Shown here: one piece after another, positions 45,667-54,673 of the stretch
How the letters are laid out: every line of letters starts with the position of its first letter
How positions within the stretch are numbered: position 1 is the stretch's first letter
Assembly: GCA_016713905.1 (NCBI GenBank)
Contig: JADJOE010000003.1
Span: 620,001-684,000 of the forward strand
DNA length: 64,000 nucleotides
Source: Candidatus Vicinibacter proximus
GTDB lineage: Bacteria; Bacteroidota; Bacteroidia; Chitinophagales; Saprospiraceae
Direction: 5' to 3'
The notes under the pieces: model-generated
What the model was told of the DNA's origin: nothing
The model's input: the letters and a program-made list of their open reading frames with translations, nothing else
The model's database searches: none
Position numbers and translations under genes: made by a program

Positions 45667-46443
45667 TCATTTACCCATCCACTCCTTAAAGTCACTGACT
45701 TTCTCCCGGCTTACAATGGTTTCTTTGTCAATGGCAGGGTTTAAAACAAGCTTCAGTCTGTTTCCAAAATAGTCGTTAATCTGGTCAATACTTTTAATAG
45801 CCACTATAAAGGCTCGGTTGATGCGAAAGAATTTGTCTGGATCTAACATTTCTTCTATTTCGTCCATCGAATAGTCAACCAAATACTTTTTATCATCCAT
45901 GGTTTTGAAGAAGTTGAGTCTGTCTTCGCTGTAAAAGTATCTGATCTGTTCGATGTCAATTGATATTAATTTTTGTGCATGCTTGACCAGAAACCTTTTT
46001 CTGTATTCTTTGGGTTGGGAATTTTGTCGCAATTCATTCATCAATTGTTTGATGTTGATGACAGATTCTGATGGGTCTGGATGATCTCCTCTGAGCTTTT
46101 TAAATTTGCTCAGTGCAAGTTCTAATTCTTCCTTTTGGATTGGTTTTAGTAGATAGTCTATGCTGTTTACTTTAAAGGCTTTTAAAGCATATTCATCATA
46201 ACTGGTGGTGAAGATGACCGGGCTTTTTACCTCAATCCGGTTAAATATTTCAAAACTTTGACCATCAGACAATTCAATATCCATTAATATCAGATCCGGA
46301 TGTGGATGCTCTTCAAGCCAAAGAACCGATGAAGCAATACTGTCTGCTGTTCCTGTAATTTCAAGATCAGGATTTATTGAATGGAGTGTTTTAATTAATT
46401 TTTTTACTGCCAGGTCTTCGTCTTCAACAATAAATATCTTCAT
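45667..46443 (-). CDS. LytTR-family response regulator
   Basis: A 258-aa transcription regulator. The receiver domain (1-120) has the acidic pair VEDEDLA, phospho-acceptor Asp55 in LILMDIEL, TTSYDEYALKAF (the switch Thr region) and the conserved Lys in YLLKPIQKEE. The LytTR DNA-binding domain (about 150-255) has FLVKHAQKLISIDIEQI and FFRINRAFIVAIKSI. It is the partner of the two LytS-type kinases upstream; the gap is 125 bp. Confidence 0.9.
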   Translation of the reverse strand: MKIFIVEDEDLAVKKLIKTLHSINPDLEITGTADSIASSVLWLEEHPHPDLILMDIELSDGQSFEIFNRIEVKSPVIFTTSYDEYALKAFKVNSIDYLLKPIQKEELELALSKFKKLRGDHPDPSESVINIKQLMNELRQNSQPKEYRKRFLVKHAQKLISIDIEQIRYFYSEDRLNFFKTMDDKKYLVDYSMDEIEEMLDPDKFFRINRAFIVAIKSIDQINDYFGNRLKLVLNPAIDKETIVSREKVSDFKEWMGK

Positions 46444-46568
46444 TTTTTTGTGGTTTGTCGGATGATGTTATATTTTCTTTTTAAATGTTGGTACAAAATT
46501 AATTGGTTGGTTGTAGGGCTATAATATTAATTGTATGAATTGGTGTGAGTGATTACCAAATTGTAATT

Positions 46569-47630
46569 TTAAATGGATGAAATGTTTTCACTTTTAGTTT
46601 GTATAAGCGGGATGGTCACTTTGAAGGTGTTGGCTAATTCTTCTATAGACACTTCGCCTTGCTTAAGTAATCGATACTTTTCTTTAATATTCGATAATCC
46701 TATTCCGGTGGATTCAAGCGTATTCATTTTTTTATTGAGATTATTTTCTACGACTATTCTTGCATCATCGGTTGTTTGTATGGACACATGGACTGGATTG
46801 GATTTGCTTACCACATTATGTTTTACAGCATTTTCCAGGAGAAGTTGCAGGCTTAGTGAGGGTATTTGTAGTTCCATATAGCCTGGGTGAACGTTTATGC
46901 TTAATTCAATTCCCCTTCCATATCTGGTTTTTAGCAATTTGAAATAGGATTTTATGAATTGTATTTCTTGTTCTAAGGTGCTCATGCCGCTTTCATTATT
47001 TCGGAGTAAATAACGATACACTTTGCTCAATTCGTCCAGAAATTTTTCCGCTTGTACCTTATCATCCGAAATGAGGGAAGACAGTGTATTGAAACAGTTG
47101 AACAAGAAGTGTGGATTGACTTTTCTTTTTAGTTGATTGAATTCCTGCTGTAGGCTTAATTGTTCGATGGTTTCTTTTTCTGCAGTAACTTCCTTGTATT
47201 TGTCAATAATATAAATCACCTCCCACAGGGATTCGAAAATAATATTGACGGTTAATCCGGCTAAATATCCGGATTTTAAATCTCCCGAATGGATTTGATA
47301 ATCCATAATTTTGAAATAATCAAAAAAGTAAAAAATAAGTAACACCGATGGGGTCATTACAAGCAAATTAACCGGCAACTTATACAATACTCTTTTATAA
47401 GTTTTATCTATGGAAGGATACTTGCTTCTTAAGAAATAGTCATATACAGAGTGAGATCGCCAGGAAGCATATCCTATGAGGTATATTATCGGATAGCTTA
47501 CCAACCATATTTTCCACTCATGAAATAATCTATCCTCATACATTATGTAGCTCAAACAAAATACAATAAAAGGCATAGAGAGCCAAAAGCCAGTAACCTG
47601 GTATTGCGGTACTTTTGGGAGTCTTATCAT
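46569..47630 (-). CDS. LytS-type sensor histidine kinase, intact catalytic boxes
   Basis: A 353-aa membrane kinase with four N-terminal hydrophobic segments (residues about 12-145), a short coiled coil, then the His_kinase domain. The phospho-His lies in KRKVNPHFLFNCFN (about 190-203). The ATPase part keeps the N box LLLENAVKHNVVS and the G box STGIGLSNIKEKYRLL. Its start overlaps the stop of the upstream kinase gene by 4 bp (ATGA), so the two are translationally coupled. It probably phosphorylates the LytTR regulator downstream. Confidence 0.88.
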   Translation of the reverse strand: MIRLPKVPQYQVTGFWLSMPFIVFCLSYIMYEDRLFHEWKIWLVSYPIIYLIGYASWRSHSVYDYFLRSKYPSIDKTYKRVLYKLPVNLLVMTPSVLLIFYFFDYFKIMDYQIHSGDLKSGYLAGLTVNIIFESLWEVIYIIDKYKEVTAEKETIEQLSLQQEFNQLKRKVNPHFLFNCFNTLSSLISDDKVQAEKFLDELSKVYRYLLRNNESGMSTLEQEIQFIKSYFKLLKTRYGRGIELSINVHPGYMELQIPSLSLQLLLENAVKHNVVSKSNPVHVSIQTTDDARIVVENNLNKKMNTLESTGIGLSNIKEKYRLLKQGEVSIEELANTFKVTIPLIQTKSENISSI

Positions 47631-48676
47631 ACCAAAATATTTTTTTGGAATAATGGCAATACAATGGTGCGATGCAGCCCTTCGTCTGTGATCTTTATGG
47701 TTTCTTCATTCAACAGTTTATATTTGTTGATTAGATTCTGCAGACCCTCATCATGATTCAAATTACTCAAAATGGTCTTTTCATGTACGGTATGCGTAAT
47801 GATCAGTTCCTTGTCATCGTGAAAATTAATTTGAATGGTTAGGGGTTCCTTTTTATGAAGTGCGTTCGTGTAGATTATGTTTTCCAATATAACCTGCATG
47901 CTCAATGGAGGAACCAACAATCCTTTTGATTTATTTGTCAAATTGAAACTGGTATTTATAGCCATGCCGAATCTTGCTTTGGTAAGATATAAATATGATT
48001 GGGCAAATTTTAATTCCTCTTCTACGGGCACCAAATACTCATCATCACTCCTGAGTAAGTAACGGTGAACTTTCGTCATTTCATCCAGAAACCTCTCGGC
48101 TTCTGCTTCGTTTTCATGTATCAATCCCGATAGCGAATTAAAACAATTGAATAGAAAATGCGGATTGATCTGGCCTTTTAAGCCAAACAATCTGCTACGT
48201 TGGTAAGCGTTTTTGAGTTTTTCTTTTTCGGCCAAGGAATCTTTCCAGCGTTCCCAATTAGCCATTCCTTCATTTATAAATGTGATCACAGTACTCCAGA
48301 CGCAACCATACAGGATGGTGTACCAAATCATATAGGGAATGGGCTTGCATGCAAATAGGTTGGTCTTCTCAAATAGAATAAACGCTCCTTTTACCGCACC
48401 GATGTTCATTAAATAGAAAAATGGCAGTAAGACACTTATTCTTTTGAATAAATCTCCGGCAGCTGGAAATTGACTTTGAATTCTAACTGCAACTGTTCCA
48501 AAGATTGCATAGATTCCAAAAAAGTAAACCGTACTATACAGGAAGCTGGTCAAAAACAATCCAAAAGAAGACAATATACAAGTGCCAAATATCAGGAGGT
48601 TCATGAAAATGATGTAGGGAAACATCACCCAAAGGAATACAATTGGTTCCTGCTTGCTGTACCTTTTTATGGCCAT
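47627..48676 (-). CDS. LytS-type sensor kinase paralogue with degenerate ATP-binding boxes
   Basis: A 349-aa homologue of the next gene in the operon, with the same plan: four TM segments, then GQINPHFLFNCFNSLSGLI with the phospho-His. The ATP-binding part has drifted. The N box reads VILENIIYTNALH, losing the usual Lys-His, and the expected GIGLxN glycine box is NHDEGLQNLINKYKLL with one glycine of the pair replaced. It may bind ATP poorly and act as a receiver or partner in a heterodimer with the second kinase; this is inference. It is the first gene of the three-gene operon. Confidence 0.85.
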   Translation of the reverse strand: MAIKRYSKQEPIVFLWVMFPYIIFMNLLIFGTCILSSFGLFLTSFLYSTVYFFGIYAIFGTVAVRIQSQFPAAGDLFKRISVLLPFFYLMNIGAVKGAFILFEKTNLFACKPIPYMIWYTILYGCVWSTVITFINEGMANWERWKDSLAEKEKLKNAYQRSRLFGLKGQINPHFLFNCFNSLSGLIHENEAEAERFLDEMTKVHRYLLRSDDEYLVPVEEELKFAQSYLYLTKARFGMAINTSFNLTNKSKGLLVPPLSMQVILENIIYTNALHKKEPLTIQINFHDDKELIITHTVHEKTILSNLNHDEGLQNLINKYKLLNEETIKITDEGLHRTIVLPLFQKNILV

Positions 48677-49068
48677 TCTGCAAAGGTATTTGATTTTTTA
48701 AGTCTTATTCTGGGATTAGAATAGGTTGTAGAAAATGATGTTTCAATTGTCTAAAATTGAGGATGAATCGTTATTGCTTTATATGACAAACTTTAGCAAC
48801 TTTTTTCTTCTTCGCGGATTCCAGCCTAAATGCCAAGCCAAATTCATCTGGATGGTGAACATGTTTTATTGGTTTAGTAGGTTCAGGGACCTATTTTTGA
48901 GAGTCTATAAGCGGATATTATCAGGTGCTCTTCCACTTAAGTCAATTCTTCCTCATTTTCCAAACCAGCAGGTTTAATCATTAAAGAAGAATTGACAAGT
49001 GGATAATATATTATGACAAATAATTTCAATGATTAAAACTATTTATCGTCAAAAGGGTATATAATTTT
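48677..49068. other. Intergenic region without a convincing gene
   Basis: 392 bp upstream of the kinase operon. A minus-strand frame near 48780-48865 (MNLAWHLGWNPRRRKKLLKF) is protein-like but only 27 codons long. A plus-strand frame from 48735 has no recognisable features. The kinase promoter should lie just right of 48676. Confidence 0.4.
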
Positions 49069-49497
49069 CTATTTCCAATAAGTTAAAATAAACGCAACCA
49101 ACAACAAGGAAGCAAGGTGGTAGCCTGTATTGATGGCAAATAGTTTCCAGGACTTATTTTCCCAAACTGTACCTCCCAGTTCTCCCGGCAAATAAAATCC
49201 AAGCCAGGTAAAGATGGCAGCACTTAAGGCATTAGCCATGTTTCCTTGTTCGCTCATTCCGGGTACAAAACTCCATGCCGCAATATTGTGCGCAAACACC
49301 CAGGCAAAAAGGATATTTCCAATGACCATAAAAGCCATGCCTTTAATCATTACTGAATTATCCGGTTTCATGTTTGGGTCAAAGCCCATTTCTTTTCCCC
49401 AGGCCTTTCCAAATAATGGGGTGTACCATAGAAACCCCAGAATAAAATTTGCCACTACTGCAACAGCGATGGCTGTCATGTTAATCCCTAATTCCAT
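49069..49497 (-). CDS. DUF1761 family membrane protein
   Basis: A 142-aa protein with four hydrophobic segments. The N-terminal FILGFLWYTPLFGKAWGKEMGF (about 18-40) is the DUF1761 signature, and the C-terminal half has FTWLGFYLPGELGGTVWE and INTGYHLASLLLVAFILTYW. The function is unknown. It is a single gene. Confidence 0.85.
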   Translation of the reverse strand: MELGINMTAIAVAVVANFILGFLWYTPLFGKAWGKEMGFDPNMKPDNSVMIKGMAFMVIGNILFAWVFAHNIAAWSFVPGMSEQGNMANALSAAIFTWLGFYLPGELGGTVWENKSWKLFAINTGYHLASLLLVAFILTYWK

Positions 49498-49814
49498 ATT
49501 CGTTTTGTTTAATTCCTACTCATTTGGCTTTTCGGTTACGCCCCGCTTTTGAAATGGTCTCCGGACCCCATTTGTCGTTACAATATTACTGAATTTCTAA
49601 ATTTTAAAACTGTTTTAAAGTATTTTATTGGGTGGTTTTGCAAATTTGAAAGGAAAAAGTATTGCCGGATTACTTTTATGCGATTTTAGTTTGAGTTGTC
49701 TTTTTTTTAGTTTGTTTGCTTTTTTATGAAAGAGACATATAACAATATGCTGGTAGTAGGGATATATTTAATGCAATTCGTTTGTGCTTTCGATTTTAAA
49801 ATTAATTATTTCTT
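49498..49814. other. AT-rich intergenic region
   Basis: Upstream region of the DUF1761 gene. It carries an imperfect dyad AAATGG...CCATTT around 49549-49570 with a central TCCGGA, which might be an operator. Otherwise nothing is seen. Confidence 0.4.
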
Positions 49815-50132
49815 CTATTCAGAATCAGAGAGAAACGATTTATAGTATTTAGCTATTGAGTTATGTCTCGGCATCAGATAAAAACTTCCAATAAACATTG
49901 TTGAACAACTAGCAAGTTAAAGCTTGTAACCCCATCCATTGGAAATTATGGGATGTGAAATTCCTCCTTCATTGTCCATGGTGGATCCAAATAGCAAGAA
50001 GGATAGTGAGAAAATTGAGGGAAGCAGGCTTGATATCATGGAGACCTTCAAGTTCCTATACAGGGTAAACCACGCAATAAACAAGCATGGATTCGCGAGC
50101 CATGCAATTCCGGTTCCATTGGCATTTTTAAA
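49815..50132 (-). pseudogene. Remnant of a small membrane-protein gene with an in-frame stop
   Basis: On the minus strand an open frame without an ATG runs from just after a TAG at 50133 to a TAA at 49917-49919. It reads as membrane protein: GTGIAWLANPCLFIAWFTLY, a second hydrophobic run SLLPSIFSLSFLLFGST, then GISHPIISNGWGYKL. After the stop the same frame stays protein-like (LASCSTMFIGSFYLM) to 49815. This looks like a gene that has lost its start and gained a stop. I cannot name the family. A plus-strand frame over the same bases has no such character. Confidence 0.5.
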
Positions 50133-50195
50133 CTATTCATTTTTGGGCCTCACTGACTTTTATAGTTTTTTCAAGTCTGGTAATTTTAGTCTTTA

Positions 50196-50750
50196 CTAGC
50201 TTGGCGCTCCGAAAGTTGGTTCATTTTTCAATGTAAATCCTACGCGATTTTTTTTATTTGTAAAGTCCAGTGAAAAGTCAGGCATAAAATTATTTTTTGT
50301 CAAAATTCGAATAGAAGCCTTATTGTCCTCATGTGTAAATGCTTCAATAATCTTTAATTTCATGGTTTGGAATCCATATTCGATTACTGTGGCTAATGCC
50401 TCACTCATATAGCCCATGTTGTGAAACTTTGGGTCAAGGGTGTATCCTATTTCCGCTTTGTGTTCTTTAGTTAAAATATTCCATATACAAATGGTTCCAA
50501 TAAATTTATTAGTATGATGTAGGGTGATTACCCAAAAGATATTTTTGTTTTGTAAGACTCCTTTCTGAATGCGCTCGATAAATGCCTGCGTTTGCGCTAT
50601 GCTCGAATGTCTGTAATCCTCCAAATATTTATTTACCCTGTCGTCTGAGCGGTGGGAAAAAATATCTTCATCGTCTGCATTTTCAAGCTGCCTTAAAATC
50701 AGTCGCTCTGTAGTGAGTATTGGAAATGGCGTAAAATTTGTCACCACCAT
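50196..50750 (-). CDS. GNAT N-acetyltransferase, RimJ/RimL type
   Basis: A 184-aa acetyltransferase. TERLILRQLENADDEDIF (about 14-31) is the usual RimJ/RimL start, IGTICIWNI and AEIGYTLDPKFHNMGYMSEAL hold the acetyl-CoA loop (Q/R-x-x-G-x-G/A is here HNMGYMSEA), and HEDNKASIRILTKNNF is the C-terminal signature. The substrate is unknown; it may be a protein N-terminus or a small molecule. It is a single gene. Confidence 0.85.
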   Translation of the reverse strand: MVVTNFTPFPILTTERLILRQLENADDEDIFSHRSDDRVNKYLEDYRHSSIAQTQAFIERIQKGVLQNKNIFWVITLHHTNKFIGTICIWNILTKEHKAEIGYTLDPKFHNMGYMSEALATVIEYGFQTMKLKIIEAFTHEDNKASIRILTKNNFMPDFSLDFTNKKNRVGFTLKNEPTFGAPS

Positions 50751-50881
50751 AATGGAGTATCTTATACTATTTTTTTAACGGAAAAATATTTTTTCCAACT
50801 TTTTATTTGGACTTATTTTTAATCCTGTGTTTTTAATATCATTCCAGTCAAGTTAATTTTTGACTATTTGCAAAATTTATT

Positions 50882-51589
50882 TTAACATCTGGCAGTTTTT
50901 CTTTTCTTTCCTACTTGGCCTTTCTCAATGACCTTCTGGAGATATTCGGATGCTAATGGTACTTTGCAAGTTGTCCCATTCATATCCACTTCCACAATTC
51001 CTATTTTCTTTGCAATCTTTTTAGCTTTTTCTGTCAGTTCTGAAATAAATGTCCCAACAGCAATAACAAATGTATTCATGGCGTATTTTACCCGCCCATT
51101 TGCATTATGAATTTCGGCAGCAACTTGATCTAGTAATCTGGAGTAGGCAGGAATGTCCAGTTTGTCGTCCGGATTCAAACCAGCATAAGAGGAGAGGGTA
51201 GACCACCCTCCAGATGCGATTCTTTCCTGATCCGAACGAATCCACTTCAGGCCCAACTCAAAACCAAATTTAGTTTCTGCGGTCACCCAGGGAACAGCGT
51301 ACTCGCTTAAATAATACCAATATGCGTTTTCAATCCATTGGTTTAAATTTTCTTCCGTCATCCTGGTTTCGTCTGCCATCAGTCCTGCCAGATACATGGC
51401 ATCTGTATTGCCGGTGTCATAAAGTTCCAGAGATAATGAATAGTTCTTTTTGGTTTTTTTAAGGATCTTTTTTAAGTCTGCCACTTTAACCCCAAATAGT
51501 GGCTCCCTGGCACCATGTCTGATGTAAGTCTTTTTTGTTTGTTCGTCGCCAAACGCTTTTAATTCACTCATTACTTCATTAGCAGTCAT
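50882..51589 (-). CDS. DNA alkylation repair protein (AlkD-like HEAT-repeat family)
   Basis: A 235-aa protein of the AlkC/AlkD fold. PLFGVKVADLKKILKKTK (about 30-47), AMYLAGLMADETRMTEENLNQWI (about 64-86) and WYYLSEYAVPWVTAE fit the HEAT-like repeats of the family. The Arg/Lys-rich C-terminus (GQVGKKRKTARC) fits DNA contact. AlkD proteins excise positively charged alkylated bases. Whether this member is active cannot be told. It is a single gene. Confidence 0.85.
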   Translation of the reverse strand: MTANEVMSELKAFGDEQTKKTYIRHGAREPLFGVKVADLKKILKKTKKNYSLSLELYDTGNTDAMYLAGLMADETRMTEENLNQWIENAYWYYLSEYAVPWVTAETKFGFELGLKWIRSDQERIASGGWSTLSSYAGLNPDDKLDIPAYSRLLDQVAAEIHNANGRVKYAMNTFVIAVGTFISELTEKAKKIAKKIGIVEVDMNGTTCKVPLASEYLQKVIEKGQVGKKRKTARC

Positions 51590-51718
51590 TTGCAGTTCTT
51601 TGATATTTATAATATCAAAATTAAGAAAAAGTAAAAACTATTTCTTAAATTGTTTCGATTGACTTGTAAAATGAATCGATTTGTCTTTGTCAAACGGATG
51701 GATAACTCTTACTAAGAG

Positions 51719-51898
51719 TTAATTTCTTTTTTTTACAAGATCAAAAATGGCTCCAAAGGCAACACCTACTGCTAAACCGAAGGCAATACTCAAAGCTGTA
51801 TTTTTAGAATAAATTCCATACGCTGTTCCGAATGCCACGCCAAGGGCAGCTCCGATCCCGATGCCATTTCCTGATATTGTTTTTTTGAACTCTGACAT
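51719..51898 (-). CDS. Small glycine-zipper-like membrane protein
   Basis: A 59-aa frame with ATG at 51898 and TAA at 51719. The sequence MSEFKKTISGNGIGIGAALG begins a protein with two small-residue-rich hydrophobic segments (GIGIGAALGVAFGTAYGI and LSIAFGLAVGVAFGAIF) and a basic end (VKKRN). GxxxG/A spacing suggests packed membrane helices. The frame is well composed and the codon use looks coding. The function is unknown. Confidence 0.65.
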   Translation of the reverse strand: MSEFKKTISGNGIGIGAALGVAFGTAYGIYSKNTALSIAFGLAVGVAFGAIFDLVKKRN

Positions 51899-52136
51899 AA
51901 TTATAGATTTTTTTGTTAGTTATATATGTTTGTCTTTAAAATAATTTTTGTACCCATGGTTACCATTTTTGTTTATAAATACGGCATAATTAAACCAACA
52001 ATGGTACATTAGTGACCAAAGCTAAAAATTTTTTGGATCTGCTTGTATTAAATTAAAATGAAGTCAATATATCGCTCTGTTATTCTCTCTTCTGGAAGTT
52101 TATGCACTCTATTTGTTTATTTAGAAACTGAGTTCT

Positions 52137-52487
52137 TCAAAGAAAACATATTACTTCATATATTCCATACCTTATATTATATTCCATACTACGTACTTTC
52201 ACCAATTCATCAACCAGCTTTTCCAAAAATCTTACCTTTTCTGTCAACGGATTTTCGATTTCTTCAACCCGATAGCCACAGACGAGCCCGGTAATCAGAT
52301 GTGCGTCCGGGTTTAACGCGACGTTTTTAAAGAACGTTTCAAAAGTAACTTTTTCTTCAAGGAGGGATTTTAATTTATTTTCATCATATCCGGTTAACCA
52401 TTCAATTACTTGATGTAATTCTGCTTGAGTTCCCCCTTTCTTCTCTACTTTTGTGAGGTAATGTGGATTTGCCGAGGCAAAATTCAT
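52137..52487 (-). CDS. DUF2200 family protein, probably altered at the 5' end
   Basis: The 116-aa frame matches DUF2200: NFASANPHYLTKVEKKGGTQ, then VIEWLTGYDENKL, TFETFFKNVALNP and LITGLVCGYRVEEIENPLTE. Family members have about 12 more residues before the FAS motif. Upstream of the ATG at 52487 a different frame reads HHDDRKAK, as expected for that N-terminus, and would join in frame if the A run at the junction had one more base. An ATG for that frame is also missing (AGG where ATG might be). So either the gene is decayed or the ATG at 52487 is a rescued start. The function of DUF2200 is unknown. Confidence 0.7.
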   Translation of the reverse strand: MNFASANPHYLTKVEKKGGTQAELHQVIEWLTGYDENKLKSLLEEKVTFETFFKNVALNPDAHLITGLVCGYRVEEIENPLTEKVRFLEKLVDELVKVRSMEYNIRYGIYEVICFL

Positions 52488-52649
52488 TTTTGCTTTCCGG
52501 TCATCATGGTGGTTTGTGTTGTTCCTTTTGATAGTTTAGCTTAATCCTCTTTTGTCAAATCTATAAACTATAGCCCTCTGGGAAATTATTCCTGATTAAA
52601 TTTATTTATAGCTCAAATACATAGTTGAATAGCTTGACCATCTATTCAT

Positions 52650-53207
52650 TTATTTAGAGAAGTCTGAATTTTTTATATTACTTGCGAAAGTATTTAATCT
52701 ATTATTTAACTCTTCACTAAAATTGTCTGCACTGAATTTGGCTTTCACATGAATGTTGTAATCCTTTTCATTGTAACCACTTATCAAAGATGTTGAGAAT
52801 GCGGAGGTGCTTTTTACCAAATTTCCACCCAAAGCTTTAGCTTTCAATAAAACAGTGTTATACCCATATTTGCTGTCCTTATCACTTTCTTTGCTTTCAC
52901 ACGTTAGAGCAAAGTGAAATGGTTTATTTAGTCCAATGCATTTTTTGATAACAGTTTTTAACGGTGCAATTAAAAGTCCACCCCAAATTGGACCTACAAT
53001 TATAATTGCTTCATATTGCTGTATTTTTTCTTTTGATACATTGATTGGAATTGGTATATTGAGTAATGATAATAGGAACAAGAGGCCTGTGTTGTGAATC
53101 ATGGAATCAATCATTTCCATCTCACATTTAAGCTCTTCGGACAGCCTTTCTGCAATGAACTTACTGTTATTAGTTTTGGAATAATAGAGTATAAGATACT
53201 TTTTCAT
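52650..53207 (-). CDS. Flavodoxin-like protein
   Basis: A 185-aa protein. The N-terminal KKYLILYYSKTNNSKFIAERL is the FMN phosphate-binding loop (T/S-x-T-x-x-T-like, here SKTNNS), and IIIVGPIWGGLLIAPLKTVI (about 70-90) is the isoalloxazine-side segment. Length and layout fit flavodoxin/NAD(P)H oxidoreductase-like proteins. It probably carries electrons or binds FMN in the cytoplasm. It is a single gene. Confidence 0.75.
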   Translation of the reverse strand: MKKYLILYYSKTNNSKFIAERLSEELKCEMEMIDSMIHNTGLLFLLSLLNIPIPINVSKEKIQQYEAIIIVGPIWGGLLIAPLKTVIKKCIGLNKPFHFALTCESKESDKDSKYGYNTVLLKAKALGGNLVKSTSAFSTSLISGYNEKDYNIHVKAKFSADNFSEELNNRLNTFASNIKNSDFSK

Positions 53208-53773
53208 AAGCTATTTATTTGCGCAGGCTGTAACAGGACGCTGTGAATTTACTGCCCTTGTTGTATGCAACAAAACTTCTGGACTTCTAAATTTTAAAGT
53301 TAACCCAGCTATGCAATTCTGAACGCACGGTGCGGACAAACCTAATGGGAATCAAGGAAATTACCCGGTTCTTTTTACTTATAGTACATCCTCGGTAGGT
53401 CAACGCACCCTGACTGATTGAGTAAAGTGGATAAATATGTAGCCAATCTACAAACTGGCTTCACGTAGAGCTTATTTTGACAAAAACCTGGCACTGGGTT
53501 GATAAACACAAAAATCAACCTTTAAAACTCATTTTATCCTGTAGATAATAACTGTAGAATATTATTAGACTGATTTTCAATTACTTGTCAACTATTGTAT
53601 GTATTGAGTCATCTTTTTTAGAATATTGGTCTAAACAAATTTTTAGGAGTTAAATAGCCTTTTAATCAGGCTAGAATAGTTTTGTTTAACAAAAATATAA
53701 AAAAGTTAAACAAAATATGGGTTACGACGTTTGAATAGCTATTGTTAACTAAATATATTAAAATTTTAAAGTC
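53208..53773. other. Intergenic region upstream of the DUF4397 gene
   Basis: 566 bp. The left 250 bp are less AT-rich than the rest and have no frame that looks coding. TAGTTTTG at 53677-53684 is a TAnnTTTG match that could be the -7 box for the gene at 53774, with a leader of about 80 nt. No repeats were seen. Confidence 0.4.
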
Positions 53774-54463
53774 ATGAAAAACAAAATTTCAATCCTCCTT
53801 TCAACAATTCTATTTGCTTCCATCACTCTTTTTACTTCTTGCAATGAAGACGAATCTAACGATGACAAGTCTTATGCAAAGGTTTTAGTTACCCATGCCT
53901 CACCAAACGCTCCTGGCGTTGATCTTCTAATAGATAATAGCAAGCAAAACTCTTCGGCGCTAAATTTTCCTAATAATACGGGATACCTTAATGTTGAGTC
54001 AGGTACACGAAACATTAAAGTAAATGTTACAGGAACTTCTACCACTGTAATAGAGGCAAATCTGACGCTTGCGAAGGATAACAGTTACTCTGTTTTTGCG
54101 GTAGATTCGGTGTCAAAAATTTCAGCAGTTGTCCTTGCCGATGATCTCACTGCCCCTGCAGCAGGCAAAGCGCATGTTCGCTTCATTCACTTGTCGCCCA
54201 ATGCTCCTGCAGTTGATGTAGCTGTTGCGAGCAGCGGAGCCGTTGTCTTTGGAAACAAAGCGTTTAAAGAGTATACTGCCTTTACTCCGCTTGATGCAGG
54301 TACTTACAATTTAGATGTACGGGTGGCTGGAACTTCTACTGTCGCACTGGTATTACCCGCTATTACCCTCGAAGCCGGTAAAATATACACAGTCTTTGCT
54401 AAAGGATTCCTTGGTGGAAGTGGTGCTCAGGCATTAGGTGCCGAAATTATTGTGAACAAATAA
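53774..54463 (+). CDS. DUF4397 domain lipoprotein
   Basis: A 229-aa predicted lipoprotein. The signal peptide ends in a lipobox (LFTSC, lipid Cys at 23) followed by acidic residues (NEDESNDD), a possible surface-export signal in Bacteroidota. Two DUF4397 repeats follow: VLVTHASPNAPGVDLLID (about 37-54) and VRFIHLSPNAPAVDVAVA (about 137-155), each with a beta-sandwich continuation (AGTSTVALVLPAITLEAGKIYTVFAKG). The function is unknown. It has its own terminator at 54484. Confidence 0.85.
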   Translation: MKNKISILLSTILFASITLFTSCNEDESNDDKSYAKVLVTHASPNAPGVDLLIDNSKQNSSALNFPNNTGYLNVESGTRNIKVNVTGTSTTVIEANLTLAKDNSYSVFAVDSVSKISAVVLADDLTAPAAGKAHVRFIHLSPNAPAVDVAVASSGAVVFGNKAFKEYTAFTPLDAGTYNLDVRVAGTSTVALVLPAITLEAGKIYTVFAKGFLGGSGAQALGAEIIVNK

Positions 54464-54483
54464 TTTAAGAAGTGCTCATATTG

Positions 54484-54514
54484 AAAAAGCCCATATTTTA
54501 ATATGGGCTTTTTA
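54484..54514 (+). terminator. Terminator after the DUF4397 gene
   Basis: AAAGCCCATATT, loop TT, AATATGGGCTTT with a T run forms a 12-bp stem 21 bp after the stop. The A run on the other side would let it act on the minus strand too. Confidence 0.88.
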
Positions 54515-54673
54515 ATTTATCAAAATCCCATATTCCATTTTTTTTTTTCCTTCAATTTCATTCAGCAAACAATAGGTATATCCATAAATACTTGTTTGCT
54601 TTCAAGAAATGTCCGTGTAGGCAATTTAATCCTAGTTATTTAAAATGTGATAGGCAATACTGAATTTCAATAC

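Noticed and set aside
48735..48977. An 80-codon plus-strand frame
   Set aside because: No recognisable features; it lies in the upstream region of the kinase operon.
49939..50199. An 86-codon plus-strand frame
   Set aside because: The opposite strand carries a better protein-like reading (membrane helices), so this frame is most likely its shadow.
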